Below, piece after piece: positions 39,925-48,237 of a stretch of 64,000 nt of DNA. Source of the stretch: Kallipyga massiliensis ph2. GTDB taxonomy: Bacteria; Bacillota; Clostridia; Tissierellales; Peptoniphilaceae. Under the pieces are notes generated by a model, which was not told the DNA's origin, did no database searches, and was given only the letters and a program-made list of their open reading frames with translations. A program made the position numbers and the translations under genes. Numbering within the stretch: the stretch's first letter is position 1; each line of letters begins with the position of its first letter. Location of the stretch: assembly GCF_000311985.1 (NCBI RefSeq), contig NZ_HE978585.1:1329950-1393949 (forward strand), read 5' to 3'.

Positions 39925-40815
39925 CTAGTCTTCCATTATGTTTTCTACGAGCTTGTCCACCTGTTTGGTCTTGGGAAAGGTAAATCCCTCTCCCATGACT
40001 TCACTGGCGCTATAAACGTAGAAAAAGGCAGTGGGGTCGATTCTTTCCACCAGGGTCTTTATCTTCGCGTACTCTTGCTTCCGGACGATGGTAACAATCG
40101 TCTCTTTTTCTTTCTTGGTAAAACCGCCCCGGCTGGAAAGAAGGGTAACCCCCCTCCTAAGGTCTTTCATGATAAAGGCGCAAACCTCATCCTGTTTTTT
40201 CGTGATGATATTCAGGACCATCCGCCGGTCCAAACCGGTGATGGCATAGTCCAGGATCGCCGATTGAACCATAATAGCCACGACCGCATAAAGAGCCTTG
40301 TTGACCGAAATGAAAATGCCGGATAAAAGGACGACCACTCCATCCGAAATCAGGAAGCCGGTCGAATAGGAAATCCCGAAGTGAACATTGAGGATTTTTG
40401 TGACGATATCCGTCCCCCCGGTAGAAGCATTCTGGAGAAAGACAAAGGCCAAGCCTATCCCATAAAGGGTTGCCCCAATGATGAGGGCGATGATGGGAGA
40501 ATCCGTAAGGGGTTCGGAAGGCATGAAATATCTTTCCATAAAAAAAACGGGAAGAGAATAGGAAAAAGCGCCGAAGAGGGTGTAGACGCCGAATGACCGG
40601 TCCAGGCAAATTAAACCGATGACAAAGAAAAGAACATTGCCCAGGTTCATTAATAAACCAACCGGCAAGAAGGGAAAAATCTGGTTGATGATAATGGATA
40701 GGCCGGACACCCCGCCGGCAGCCAAGTTATAGGGGACATAAAAATAGGTTGCCCCCAAGGACATGATAAATGAACCGAGAAAAATTAATGATAATTTTTT
40801 TAAGGTCGCCTGCAC
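39925..40815 (-). CDS. YitT family membrane protein (DUF161/DUF2179)
   Basis: A 296-aa protein with about six membrane segments (GSFIMSLGATYFYVPYNLAAGG, SLPVFFMERYF) and a cytoplasmic C-terminal DUF2179 domain (RRMVLNIITKKQDEVCAFI, RGVTLLSSRGGFTKKEKETI). It is proposed as a transporter, substrate unknown. It lies 10 bases upstream of cvfB. Confidence 0.9.
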   Translation of the reverse strand: MQATLKKLSLIFLGSFIMSLGATYFYVPYNLAAGGVSGLSIIINQIFPFLPVGLLMNLGNVLFFVIGLICLDRSFGVYTLFGAFSYSLPVFFMERYFMPSEPLTDSPIIALIIGATLYGIGLAFVFLQNASTGGTDIVTKILNVHFGISYSTGFLISDGVVVLLSGIFISVNKALYAVVAIMVQSAILDYAITGLDRRMVLNIITKKQDEVCAFIMKDLRRGVTLLSSRGGFTKKEKETIVTIVRKQEYAKIKTLVERIDPTAFFYVYSASEVMGEGFTFPKTKQVDKLVENIMED

Positions 40816-40938
40816 AAGATTTCCCTCCTTCTCATCCTTCGTAAAAATCGGTCGTAATCAGTAAGAAACCGGGCCTGACTTCCCGGGGGAAATCAGCCCG
40901 ATTTCTATTTTACCATAGAACCGTTTTCAAAAAAAAGG

Positions 40939-40957
40939 CCCTTTGAATTCTTTCAAG
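40939..40957 (-). terminator. terminator of the znu operon
   Basis: Imperfect hairpin CCTTGAAA/TTCAAAGG followed by GCC and an eight-T run on the minus strand, a dozen bases after the znuB stop. A second GC-rich inverted repeat lies at about 40867-40904, upstream of yitT. Confidence 0.6.
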
Positions 40958-40968
40958 GATTTGTAAAA

Positions 40969-41784
40969 TTACCCATCCTTAAACTGAATATGCTTTCGAT
41001 AAAAAGACCGGATGGCTAGATTGAGGAGAAAGATGAAGACACCGATCAAGACAATGGCTCCACCGGGCTTTAAAGAAAAGTAGTAGGAAAGGGTAAGACC
41101 GGAGAGGACCATGACCAGTCCCCAGAGGATCGACCGACGGACGGCGGATCCATAGGAATGGCAGGTGACCATGGCCGTAGCCACCGGGAGGATGAGGAGG
41201 GAGGAGACCATGAGGACACCAATCGTCTTGGAGGCGACGGCAATGGTCAGGGCGAGGAGAAAGGTAAAGAAAGAATCAATCCCCTCCGCCGGAAGGCCGG
41301 AAATTCTCGCCCCTACCGGATCCAGGCTTAGGAAAGCTAAGGGGCCGTAAAAAAGAACAAAAGAAAGGCTGATGACCAGGGAGAGAGCCGCAACGATCAG
41401 AACATCCTGAGTAGAGCTGGATACAATGGACCCGAAGAGATAGGATTCCATATTCGCCCCCATGGGAACCCAATCGGTGAAAAGAGAGGCTAGACCTACC
41501 CCAAGGGAAAGTACCATAGCCGTGGCCAGGTCTCCGTTCTTCGGAAATTTTCGCCGAAGGCCTTCAATGGCAAAGGCCCCGACCAGGGTCATAAGGATGG
41601 CCCCATAAATAGGAGCAATACCTAAGACCAGGCCCAGGCCGATTCCTGCCAGGGAGCTGTGGGCCAGGGCATCTCCGATAGTCGATGTCCGCCGGTTGAC
41701 GACCACCACCCCCATCATGGGGATGGTCAAGCCGAGAAGGAGTCCAACGAGCAAAGCTCTTTGCATAAAGGCATAACTTAGCAT
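40969..41784 (-). CDS. znuB: zinc/manganese ABC transporter permease
   Basis: A 271-aa ABC-3 type permease with about eight membrane segments (LLVGLLLGLTIPMMGVVVVN; ISGLPAEGIDSFFTFLLAL; IGVLMVSSLLILPVATAM). It overlaps the ATPase gene by 7 bases and is the last gene of the znuA-znuC-znuB operon. Confidence 0.93.
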   Translation of the reverse strand: MLSYAFMQRALLVGLLLGLTIPMMGVVVVNRRTSTIGDALAHSSLAGIGLGLVLGIAPIYGAILMTLVGAFAIEGLRRKFPKNGDLATAMVLSLGVGLASLFTDWVPMGANMESYLFGSIVSSSTQDVLIVAALSLVISLSFVLFYGPLAFLSLDPVGARISGLPAEGIDSFFTFLLALTIAVASKTIGVLMVSSLLILPVATAMVTCHSYGSAVRRSILWGLVMVLSGLTLSYYFSLKPGGAIVLIGVFIFLLNLAIRSFYRKHIQFKDG

Positions 41785-42455
41785 GACAACTCCAGTCTAT
41801 GGTCAGAAATCTCATAAGTTTTCCCCCAATGAGACTTGCCCAGGGCGGTTTCATGGGTCACCATGATCACGGTCATGTCATGAACCCGGTTCATATGGTC
41901 CAGGATGTCAAAAAGAACTTTCTTATGGGCCTCATCCACACCTACCGTGGGTTCATCCAGGAGGAGGACCTTGGGCTCCTTGACCAGGGCCTTGGCAATT
42001 AGGATCCTTTGTTTTTGGCCCCCGGATAAGTCGTGGAAGTTGGTCTTCGCGAAGTCCTCCATACCCAGGTGGTGGAGGGAGTGGGCAATTTGCTCCTTTT
42101 CTCCCCGGGTCCGGTAGAAGCGGGGAAAAATTTCCCCCGTGAGTCCCAGACCCACCATCTCCTCGCAGGAAATGGGAAAGGCCGACTGGTTAGCAGGATC
42201 CACTTGGGGAACGTAACCAATAGCTTTCCTAACCTCCCTGGTAAAAGATCTTTTTCCGAACACGAGGATCTCACCCCCGTCCGGATGGAGTTCCCCGGCC
42301 AAAATTCGGAGGAGGGTGGATTTCCCTCCCCCATTTTCTCCAAGAATGCCCACATAATCCCCTTGATGAATATCCAAATTAATCCCACGAAGGACCGGAC
42401 CCGATTCATAGGAAAAAGAAAGATCCTTGATTTGGTAGACCGGCTGATTCTTCAT
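41778..42455 (-). CDS. znuC: zinc/manganese ABC transporter ATPase
   Basis: A 225-aa ABC ATPase: Walker A GENGGGKSTLL (about residue 40), signature LSGGQKQRI, Walker B LLLDEPTVGVD, switch His in VTHE. Its start overlaps the znuA stop (TAATG). Confidence 0.95.
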   Translation of the reverse strand: MKNQPVYQIKDLSFSYESGPVLRGINLDIHQGDYVGILGENGGGKSTLLRILAGELHPDGGEILVFGKRSFTREVRKAIGYVPQVDPANQSAFPISCEEMVGLGLTGEIFPRFYRTRGEKEQIAHSLHHLGMEDFAKTNFHDLSGGQKQRILIAKALVKEPKVLLLDEPTVGVDEAHKKVLFDILDHMNRVHDMTVIMVTHETALGKSHWGKTYEISDHRLELSC

Positions 42456-43492
42456 TATTCCCCGTCTCCACTTTCTCCTTCAAAAGATTGAACAATGGAC
42501 TCCAAATTCTTTTCCATGAGGGTAAAATAGTTTTCGCCTTTTTCTCTTTCCTTATCATCAATGCTTTCAATGGTATATAAGGGGAGAGCCTTCCCGGCAA
42601 TCTCCATGGCCAGGTTCTGGGCGGCTGAGTCATCCCCAAAGCCCTCATAGAATATTGTGGTAATTCCTTGTGAAGTAGCCAAGTCAACGATTTGCCGGAT
42701 CTTTCCGGCGGAAAGCTGGCCATCCGCATGGTGACCCTGGAGGCCCACCTGTTGGAAGCCGTAGTCCCGGCAAAGGTAAGAAAAGGCCAGGTGGGGAACA
42801 ATCAGGGTCTTCCCTTCTTTTCCGGCCAAAGCCTTGGAATACTTGTCGCCCAGGTCCTGAAATACCTTCTCCAGCTTGCCCCATTGATCCTTAAAATAAT
42901 CTTTATTCGCAGGATCCATGTCAACCAAGGCCTGGTAGACATTTTTCGCCTGGATTCTTGCCGCTTTGAGAGAGGTCCAGAAATGGGGATCCATTCCACC
43001 ATGGTCATGGTCCTCATCATGGTCGTGATCTTCATCATGGTCATGGTCGTCATCGTGGTCATGGTCGTCATCTTCGTCGTGGTCGTGATCTTCGTCATGG
43101 TCGTGTTCAGCCATGATAAGATCAATGCCTTGGCTAGTATCCACCAACTTGATGGAGGGATCCAGAGAAGCGCTAAGATTATCCAACCATCCCTCCAGAC
43201 CCGCACCGTTAATCAAGAAAAGATCGGCCTGGTTGATCTTCCGGATCAAGTCCGGACTAGGTTCCCAGTGGTGGAGGTCTCCCCCTCCCTGGACCAGGTT
43301 TTTCACCTCAACTTTTTCCCCGCCAATCATCCGGGCAAAATCATAGAGGGCTGGTGTGGTCACATAGACCTTCCGTTGGGATTCCTTTTTACCAGATTCT
43401 TCCGATTCATGAGTCGTCTTCTTCCCACATCCTGCAAGTACAAGAGCAAGGGAAAAAACAAGAAATAGGGATAAAATTGTTTTTCTTCGCAT
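42455..43492 (-). CDS. znuA: zinc-binding lipoprotein, cluster A-I solute-binding protein
   Basis: A 345-aa lipoprotein (signal peptide with lipobox VLAGC) of the ZnuA/AdcA group. Binding-site signatures are HHWEPSPDLI and MDPHFWTS. Between them is an unusually long His/Asp loop of about 40 residues (repeating DHDHDED) at about residues 129-166, a feature of zinc transporters that supports zinc over manganese. It is the first gene of znuACB. A palindrome ATTTGATCAAAT lies about 30 bases upstream of the start at 43522-43533 and might be an operator, perhaps for Zur. Confidence 0.93.
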   Translation of the reverse strand: MRRKTILSLFLVFSLALVLAGCGKKTTHESEESGKKESQRKVYVTTPALYDFARMIGGEKVEVKNLVQGGGDLHHWEPSPDLIRKINQADLFLINGAGLEGWLDNLSASLDPSIKLVDTSQGIDLIMAEHDHDEDHDHDEDDDHDHDDDHDHDEDHDHDEDHDHGGMDPHFWTSLKAARIQAKNVYQALVDMDPANKDYFKDQWGKLEKVFQDLGDKYSKALAGKEGKTLIVPHLAFSYLCRDYGFQQVGLQGHHADGQLSAGKIRQIVDLATSQGITTIFYEGFGDDSAAQNLAMEIAGKALPLYTIESIDDKEREKGENYFTLMEKNLESIVQSFEGESGDGE

Positions 43493-43548
43493 TTTCAGTC
43501 TCCTTCTTTATTCATTCGATAATTTGATCAAATGTCTTAAAGACAAAG

Positions 43549-43575
43549 AATGAGGAAGCCAAAGCTTCCTCATTC
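43549..43575 (-). terminator. terminator of ptsI
   Basis: Perfect inverted repeat GAATGAGGAAGC/GCTTCCTCATTC separating ptsI from znuA. On the minus strand it is followed by a modest T-rich tract (CTTTGTCTTT). Confidence 0.65.
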
Positions 43576-43648
43576 CGATTCATTCTTTTCTTCTATTGTA
43601 ACGAAGAAGGAGATTTCTTCAATCTTTCAAAGAAACTTTCAAATGTTT

Positions 43649-45355
43649 TTACTGGATCGGGTTTTCAGCGACCAGTTTTTCCACCTTATCCAAGCGGCCA
43701 GCGGCCAATATCTTTTCGGCAAAGGCCTGGGCGGAGTCAAGCCGGGCACCAAGGACCAGGTCCTTGACCTTGGCCACCTGGGACCCCACAACAGAAAACT
43801 CATCCAGTCCCATGCCCAGAAGCATATAGGTGGCCCTGTGGTCGGAAGCAAAACCGCCGCACATGCCGCACCATTTGCCGGCCCCATGAGCCGCATCGAT
43901 GACTTTTTTTATCGCCCGGAGGACCGAGGGCTGGTAGGAATTGTAGATGCCGGCGACCTTATCATTCCCCCGATCAGCAGCAAGAATATACTGGGTTAGA
44001 TCGTTGGTCCCTATAGAGAAGAAGTCGCAATACCGGGCCAGGTCATCCGCAATGAGGACCGAAGCCGGAGTCTCGATCATGATTCCTACTTCCATCTCCT
44101 CATTAAAAGGAATTCCTTCCTGGCGGAGGTCCTCTTTTATCGAGGCGATCCGGTCCTGGGCCTCCAAGATTTCATCTACGGAAACCACCATGGGCAAAAA
44201 GAGTTTCACATTGCCAAAGGCGGATGCCCGGAGGATGGCCCGTACCTGGGTTTCAAAAACCTCCGGGAGGTCGAAGGAAATCCGCAGGGCACGCCAACCT
44301 AAAAAAGGATTGTCCTCCTTAGGAAAGTCAAAGTAGGAAAGGGACTTGTCTCCCCCGATATCCAGGGTCCGAATAAGGAGGGGGGACTGACCCAATCTTG
44401 AAGCCGCTGCCTGATAGACCTGAAATTGTTCTTCTTCGCTGGGGAAATGGTCATTTTCCATATAGAGAAATTCTGTCCGGAAGAGACCAACCCCGTCGGC
44501 CCCTCGTTTTAGCCCTTCCTTCAAGTCCTCTAAATTACCCACATTGCAGACAACCTCAATTTTCTTCCCATCCTTGGTAACGGCCTCCTTATCCTTAACC
44601 TTTTCCAGGCGAGCTCTCTCTTCCTCCCGGTCGTGGATTTTCTCTCGGTAAACTTTTTTGGTTTCTTTATCCGGATTGACCAGGAGGAGACCCTGGTCGG
44701 CATCCAGGATCAGGTCATCCCCCTCCTCCACTTCCTGGCTTACCGTCTTCATACCGACAAGGGCAGGAATATCCAGGGTTTGGGCGATGATGGCCACATG
44801 GGAGGTCTTCCCACCCAGATCATTGGCAAAGCCCAAAACATGGGCCCGGTCCATGGTGGAAGTATCCGAAGGGGTGAGTTCTGAAGAAATAACAATGCAG
44901 TCTTCATCAAGATGGGAAAGGTCTCCCCCGTCCACTCCTTCCAGGATATAGAGGAGGTTTTGACCGATGTCTCTATAGTCCGCCCCCCTTTCCCTTAAGT
45001 AGGGATCATCCAGGGATTCCATCATGGCCGCCATCTGGTTGGCGGTCTCCCGAAGAGCCCAGGAAGCACCAACCTTTTCGTCTTTGATCAGACCGGATGC
45101 CGTTTCAATAAAATAGGGATCTGAAAGGAGTTCCATATGGGCCTGGGTGACGGACGCCTGAACTTCGTTGTCTGATTCCGTACTCTTGAGCTTTTCAAGG
45201 TAGGAATCAAAGGCGGATTTTAGCCTCTCCAGTTCTTTTTCCGTCCCCCCCTCCACCATTTCTTTTGTAATAGTCAGGTCCACTTTCGAATAAATTTTTG
45301 CCGGGCCCATAGCCATGCCGGGCGAGGCAGTCAGGCCTTTCAGTTCTTTGAGCAT
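43649..45355 (-). CDS. ptsI: PTS enzyme I
   Basis: A 568-aa phosphoenolpyruvate-protein phosphotransferase. The phospho-His is in GGKTSHVAIIAQTL (about residue 186). The PEP-binding barrel shows GVGLFRTEFLYM, FLPMVVSVDEI, VGIMIETPAS and the active-site Cys in KWCGMCGGFASD. It passes phosphate to HPr, encoded just upstream. No sugar-specific EII is in the window. Confidence 0.97.
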   Translation of the reverse strand: MLKELKGLTASPGMAMGPAKIYSKVDLTITKEMVEGGTEKELERLKSAFDSYLEKLKSTESDNEVQASVTQAHMELLSDPYFIETASGLIKDEKVGASWALRETANQMAAMMESLDDPYLRERGADYRDIGQNLLYILEGVDGGDLSHLDEDCIVISSELTPSDTSTMDRAHVLGFANDLGGKTSHVAIIAQTLDIPALVGMKTVSQEVEEGDDLILDADQGLLLVNPDKETKKVYREKIHDREEERARLEKVKDKEAVTKDGKKIEVVCNVGNLEDLKEGLKRGADGVGLFRTEFLYMENDHFPSEEEQFQVYQAAASRLGQSPLLIRTLDIGGDKSLSYFDFPKEDNPFLGWRALRISFDLPEVFETQVRAILRASAFGNVKLFLPMVVSVDEILEAQDRIASIKEDLRQEGIPFNEEMEVGIMIETPASVLIADDLARYCDFFSIGTNDLTQYILAADRGNDKVAGIYNSYQPSVLRAIKKVIDAAHGAGKWCGMCGGFASDHRATYMLLGMGLDEFSVVGSQVAKVKDLVLGARLDSAQAFAEKILAAGRLDKVEKLVAENPIQ

Positions 45356-45390
45356 ATTCCACTTTTCCTTTCCTCGTGAAAGAAAAATAA

Positions 45391-45419
45391 AAAAGGGGGA
45401 CCGGATGGCGCCCCCTTTT
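45391..45419 (-). terminator. hairpin between ptsH and ptsI
   Basis: AAAAGGGGG pairs with CCCCCTTTT and is followed on the minus strand by more T. It lies within the 71-base ptsH-ptsI gap, so ptsH may be made in excess by partial termination, as expected for HPr stoichiometry. Confidence 0.7.
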
Positions 45420-45426
45420 ATCCTTC

Positions 45427-45687
45427 TTATTCCGTCAGGCTTTGGATGAAATCCACCACCCGGTCCACGTATTCTTCTTCATTCTCGCCCGTTACACGAA
45501 CGAGAATTTCTGTCCCCTTTGAAATTCCAAGGCTCATGACGTTGAAGATGGATTTGGCATTGGCTACCTTTCCATCTTTTACCAGTTCCACATCGCCAGG
45601 GATGTTCTTGACAAACTGGACAAGGGCTGCAGCCGGACGGGCGTGAAGCCCGGTTTCATTGGTGACGGTAACTTTTTTCTCTGCCAT
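45427..45687 (-). CDS. ptsH: HPr phosphocarrier protein
   Basis: An 86-aa protein with active-site His15 (ETGLHARPA) and regulatory Ser46 (NAKSIFNVM). Ser46 is the site of HPr kinase in Firmicutes, and HPr-Ser-P is the cofactor of CcpA, whose candidate gene is directly upstream. It has a strong AAGGAGG ribosome-binding site. Confidence 0.97.
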   Translation of the reverse strand: MAEKKVTVTNETGLHARPAAALVQFVKNIPGDVELVKDGKVANAKSIFNVMSLGISKGTEILVRVTGENEEEYVDRVVDFIQSLTE

Positions 45688-45750
45688 AAAAACCTCCTTA
45701 TAAACAAATGCTCCTTACTTCACCTTCAATCAGTAATTCTTTTCAATAGT

Positions 45751-46761
45751 TCAACGTTTCTTTGTCGATTGACCATCAAGAATTTGAACCGGTAAACGAA
45801 TCGGCTCTTTGATGCTTTCCTTATTTTGAAGGATTTTGGTCAACATCCGCATAGCCACCGCACCCATGTCATAATAGGGCTCCTGGATCGTCGTTAGCTT
45901 GGGACGGATAATTTGTGTAAAATTGGACCCTCCAATGCCTGTAACCTGGAGATCATTCGGCACGTTGATTTCATGATCATAGCAGTAGGAGAGGACGCCA
46001 AAGGCCAATTGGTCGCTTTGACACATCAGGCAGTCCAGGTCATCAACAAAGTCTTTCTTTTCTTCATAGAACTTTTTCATAGCCTGGTAGCCGGCCTCGC
46101 TGGTCGTATCCCCGGCCATAATGGGATAAGTCTCCAGTCCGTGGTCTGCCATGGCCTCTTCATAGCCTGCCAATTTTTCTTGGGCAAACTCATAGGTGTT
46201 ATTCCCATAGAGATAGGCAACCTTTTTGTTGCCAAGCCGACAAACGTGGTCTGCTATCTCTTTCATTGCATTCTTATAATCGATAGCAACCGTGTGGGTC
46301 TCCTTGGATTGATAGTAGCGGTCCAGAAGCATGTAGGGAATCTGGTAGTCACGAATCTTAATAATGATCTCCGGATCAATTTTTTCGGTCACCAGGATGA
46401 TCCCCTCGACCTGTTTACGGTAGAGGAAATCCACAGCCTTCTTCTCCAAGTCTAAATCGCCATAGCTGGAGGTAAGAAGGATATCGTACTTGTACATACG
46501 GCCAATTTCTTCCGCACCGCGGACCATTTGGGCCATATAGTCAATGCCAATGTCCTTGATCAAAATGCCAATGGAGTTGGACTTTTTCATGACCAAACTC
46601 CGGGCAAGCTCATTCGGCTTGAAGCCAAGTTTATCAATAGCATCTTCTACTTTTTTTTGGGCTTCCGGACTGACGGGCTTTGACTTGTTCATCACCCGTG
46701 AAACCGTCGAAATTGATACCCCGGCAATTTTTGCCACATCTTTAATGGTAGGTTGTCCCAT
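45751..46761 (-). CDS. LacI-family regulator, CcpA-like
   Basis: A 336-aa regulator: LacI helix-turn-helix MGQPTIKDVAKIAGVSIS with hinge NELARSLVMKKSNSIG, then a periplasmic-binding-like core. Length and HTH sequence match CcpA, and the gene sits 63 bases upstream of ptsH, so a carbon catabolite regulator is likely; a sugar-specific repressor is possible. The ATG at 46761 is chosen on the HTH start and a CGGAG site. Confidence 0.85.
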   Translation of the reverse strand: MGQPTIKDVAKIAGVSISTVSRVMNKSKPVSPEAQKKVEDAIDKLGFKPNELARSLVMKKSNSIGILIKDIGIDYMAQMVRGAEEIGRMYKYDILLTSSYGDLDLEKKAVDFLYRKQVEGIILVTEKIDPEIIIKIRDYQIPYMLLDRYYQSKETHTVAIDYKNAMKEIADHVCRLGNKKVAYLYGNNTYEFAQEKLAGYEEAMADHGLETYPIMAGDTTSEAGYQAMKKFYEEKKDFVDDLDCLMCQSDQLAFGVLSYCYDHEINVPNDLQVTGIGGSNFTQIIRPKLTTIQEPYYDMGAVAMRMLTKILQNKESIKEPIRLPVQILDGQSTKKR

Positions 46762-46874
46762 GCGAGCACTCCGTTCAAAAAAAATAGTTTCAGGAATCAC
46801 TTATATTTTACCATAAAAACGTTAACAAGCCTAGATAGCTGGCCCACTCTATTCATGAACTCATGTTGGCAAAG

Positions 46875-46901
46875 AAAAAGCCATCGCACGGATGGCTTTT
46901 T
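46875..46901 (-). terminator. terminator after the DUF948 gene
   Basis: AAAAAGCCATC pairs with GATGGCTTTTT, followed by more T on the minus strand. Confidence 0.8.
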
Positions 46902-46913
46902 CGGTCTTCTCTA

Positions 46914-47378
46914 CTAACGCCCTATCACATCTTTGGCAATCTTGGCGATTTCACGAACATAGCTCAAGGTGGAATTGGTCTTGGTTACCCCGGATGATAA
47001 AGAATCTGCGGTGTCAATTGCTGTCGCTGCCAGGTATTCCACCGTATCCGCTGCATCAGTGGTTAAGCGGGAGACACTGATGACCGTGTCCTTTGCCCCA
47101 CTGATGGTATCAACGATGTCCGGTGAAGACTGGTCGAGAATCTTTGATACCTGACCCAGGGCCTGGTCCGTCTTCCCGGTAATGGTGGGAATAGTTTTTA
47201 GCGTCGCATCAAGTTCTTCCTTATTTTTCTCTAAAAGCTCACTTACAGCATCAACCGCCTTGGAAGCTTTTGATAAGACTTTGATGAGGTAGACAAGAGC
47301 GACAATAGCAACGATGATGAGGACGGCGAGTAAGAGTCCGTTTAGAGAAACGGAAAACATCATTTCGTTTCCTGGCAT
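46914..47378 (-). CDS. DUF948-like membrane-anchored protein
   Basis: A 154-aa protein with one N-terminal membrane segment (LNGLLLAVLIIVAIVALVYL) and a long helical apolar/polar repeat region, as in DUF948 proteins that accompany YtxH. The pair is often general-stress or envelope-associated in Firmicutes. The gene starts 11 bases after the ytxH stop. Confidence 0.78.
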   Translation of the reverse strand: MPGNEMMFSVSLNGLLLAVLIIVAIVALVYLIKVLSKASKAVDAVSELLEKNKEELDATLKTIPTITGKTDQALGQVSKILDQSSPDIVDTISGAKDTVISVSRLTTDAADTVEYLAATAIDTADSLSSGVTKTNSTLSYVREIAKIAKDVIGR

Positions 47379-47389
47379 GGTCCTCCTCC

Positions 47390-47875
47390 TTATTTGTTAT
47401 TGTTCTTCTCTTCCTCTTTTTTATATTCTTTCTTTGCAGCCTCGCCGGTCTTCTTGGCGGTGTCCTTGGCTGAGTTTTTCACTTCCTCGGCGGCTTCTTT
47501 GGCATCATCAACCGTCTTTTCCACCTTCTCCTTGATTTCTTTCTCATTCTCATCTAAAGACTTCTGAGCAGCGGAGAGGCCGGATTCAATAGCGGGGCCA
47601 ATGGCTGTCACCTTGGATTGAAGCTCGTTACGGTATTCAGCCGCTTTATCCATGGCATCCTGGGCGCTTGCCTTGACCTTTTCCGTCGTTTCCTGGGCCA
47701 TCTTTGCCAGGTCTTCGCGGGTTTCTTGACCGGACTTAGGGGCGAGAAGAACGCCGGCAGCACTGCCGATAGCCAGACCCATGAGGACTCCGATACCGAT
47801 TTTTGAGGCATCCTCTACGCGTGCTTTCATGACTCTTTCCCTATTTTTTGCTTCAATGTAATCAATAATTCCCAT
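47390..47875 (-). CDS. YtxH-like protein
   Basis: A 161-aa protein with a short Gly-rich membrane segment (IGIGVLMGLAIGSAAGVLLAPKSG, cited in part) followed by an Ala/Lys/Glu-rich coiled coil. This is the YtxH (GvpP-like) pattern. It is cotranscribed with the DUF948 gene and lies just after the 6S RNA. Confidence 0.82.
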   Translation of the reverse strand: MGIIDYIEAKNRERVMKARVEDASKIGIGVLMGLAIGSAAGVLLAPKSGQETREDLAKMAQETTEKVKASAQDAMDKAAEYRNELQSKVTAIGPAIESGLSAAQKSLDENEKEIKEKVEKTVDDAKEAAEEVKNSAKDTAKKTGEAAKKEYKKEEEKNNNK

Positions 47876-47974
47876 AGCTTCCTCCTTATAAAAGTGAGAT
47901 ACAATTTTCTTTGTAACTATTATCTATCTATACCCAAATTTTTCAAGGATTATATCAACAATAATGATTTGGTA

Positions 47975-48180
47975 AAAAAAAACACCCGGCCTTTCGACCG
48001 GGTGCACAACATTGAGTATGTTGATCCTTGATCCCTAATAATTTAATACCTTCTGTTTGTGAAGGTGGGTTCGCTGTCATCCATCGCAGAAGTCCACTCG
48101 AAGGAGGCGTGTCATTGAAGGATAAACTCCGCAATCCCTTATAAGCGGCGTAGGTTTAATGTTCGGGCAACATCAAGGAC
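47975..48180 (-). ncRNA. ssrS: 6S RNA (SsrS) candidate
   Basis: A non-coding block of about 205 nt has its own promoter on the minus strand (TTGCAA at 48210-48215, 17-base spacer, TATACT at 48187-48192) and ends in a strong terminator CACCCGG/CCGGGTG plus nine T (47983-48004). The 5' segment TCCTTGAT pairs with ATCAAGGA near the 3' end to close a long imperfect hairpin with a large internal loop, as in 6S RNA. A CAACAT/ATGTTG hairpin follows. No ORF is seen. T-box and known riboswitch hallmarks are absent. The identification rests on architecture alone. Confidence 0.62.
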
Positions 48181-48237
48181 ATCTATAGTATAGCAAAACA
48201 TTTAAGATCTTGCAAACATTTCCACGCCCTATTTTGT

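Noticed and set aside
42990-43110. Short tandem repeats (GTCATGGTC-like) resembling a CRISPR or VNTR array
   Set aside because: They encode the His/Asp-rich loop of ZnuA in frame. Units are irregular and there are no spacers.
47975-48215. T-box or metabolite riboswitch upstream of ytxH
   Set aside because: No T-box antiterminator signature is seen, and the terminator is followed by a separate gene with its own ribosome-binding site about 100 bases away. The closing stem and own promoter fit 6S RNA better.
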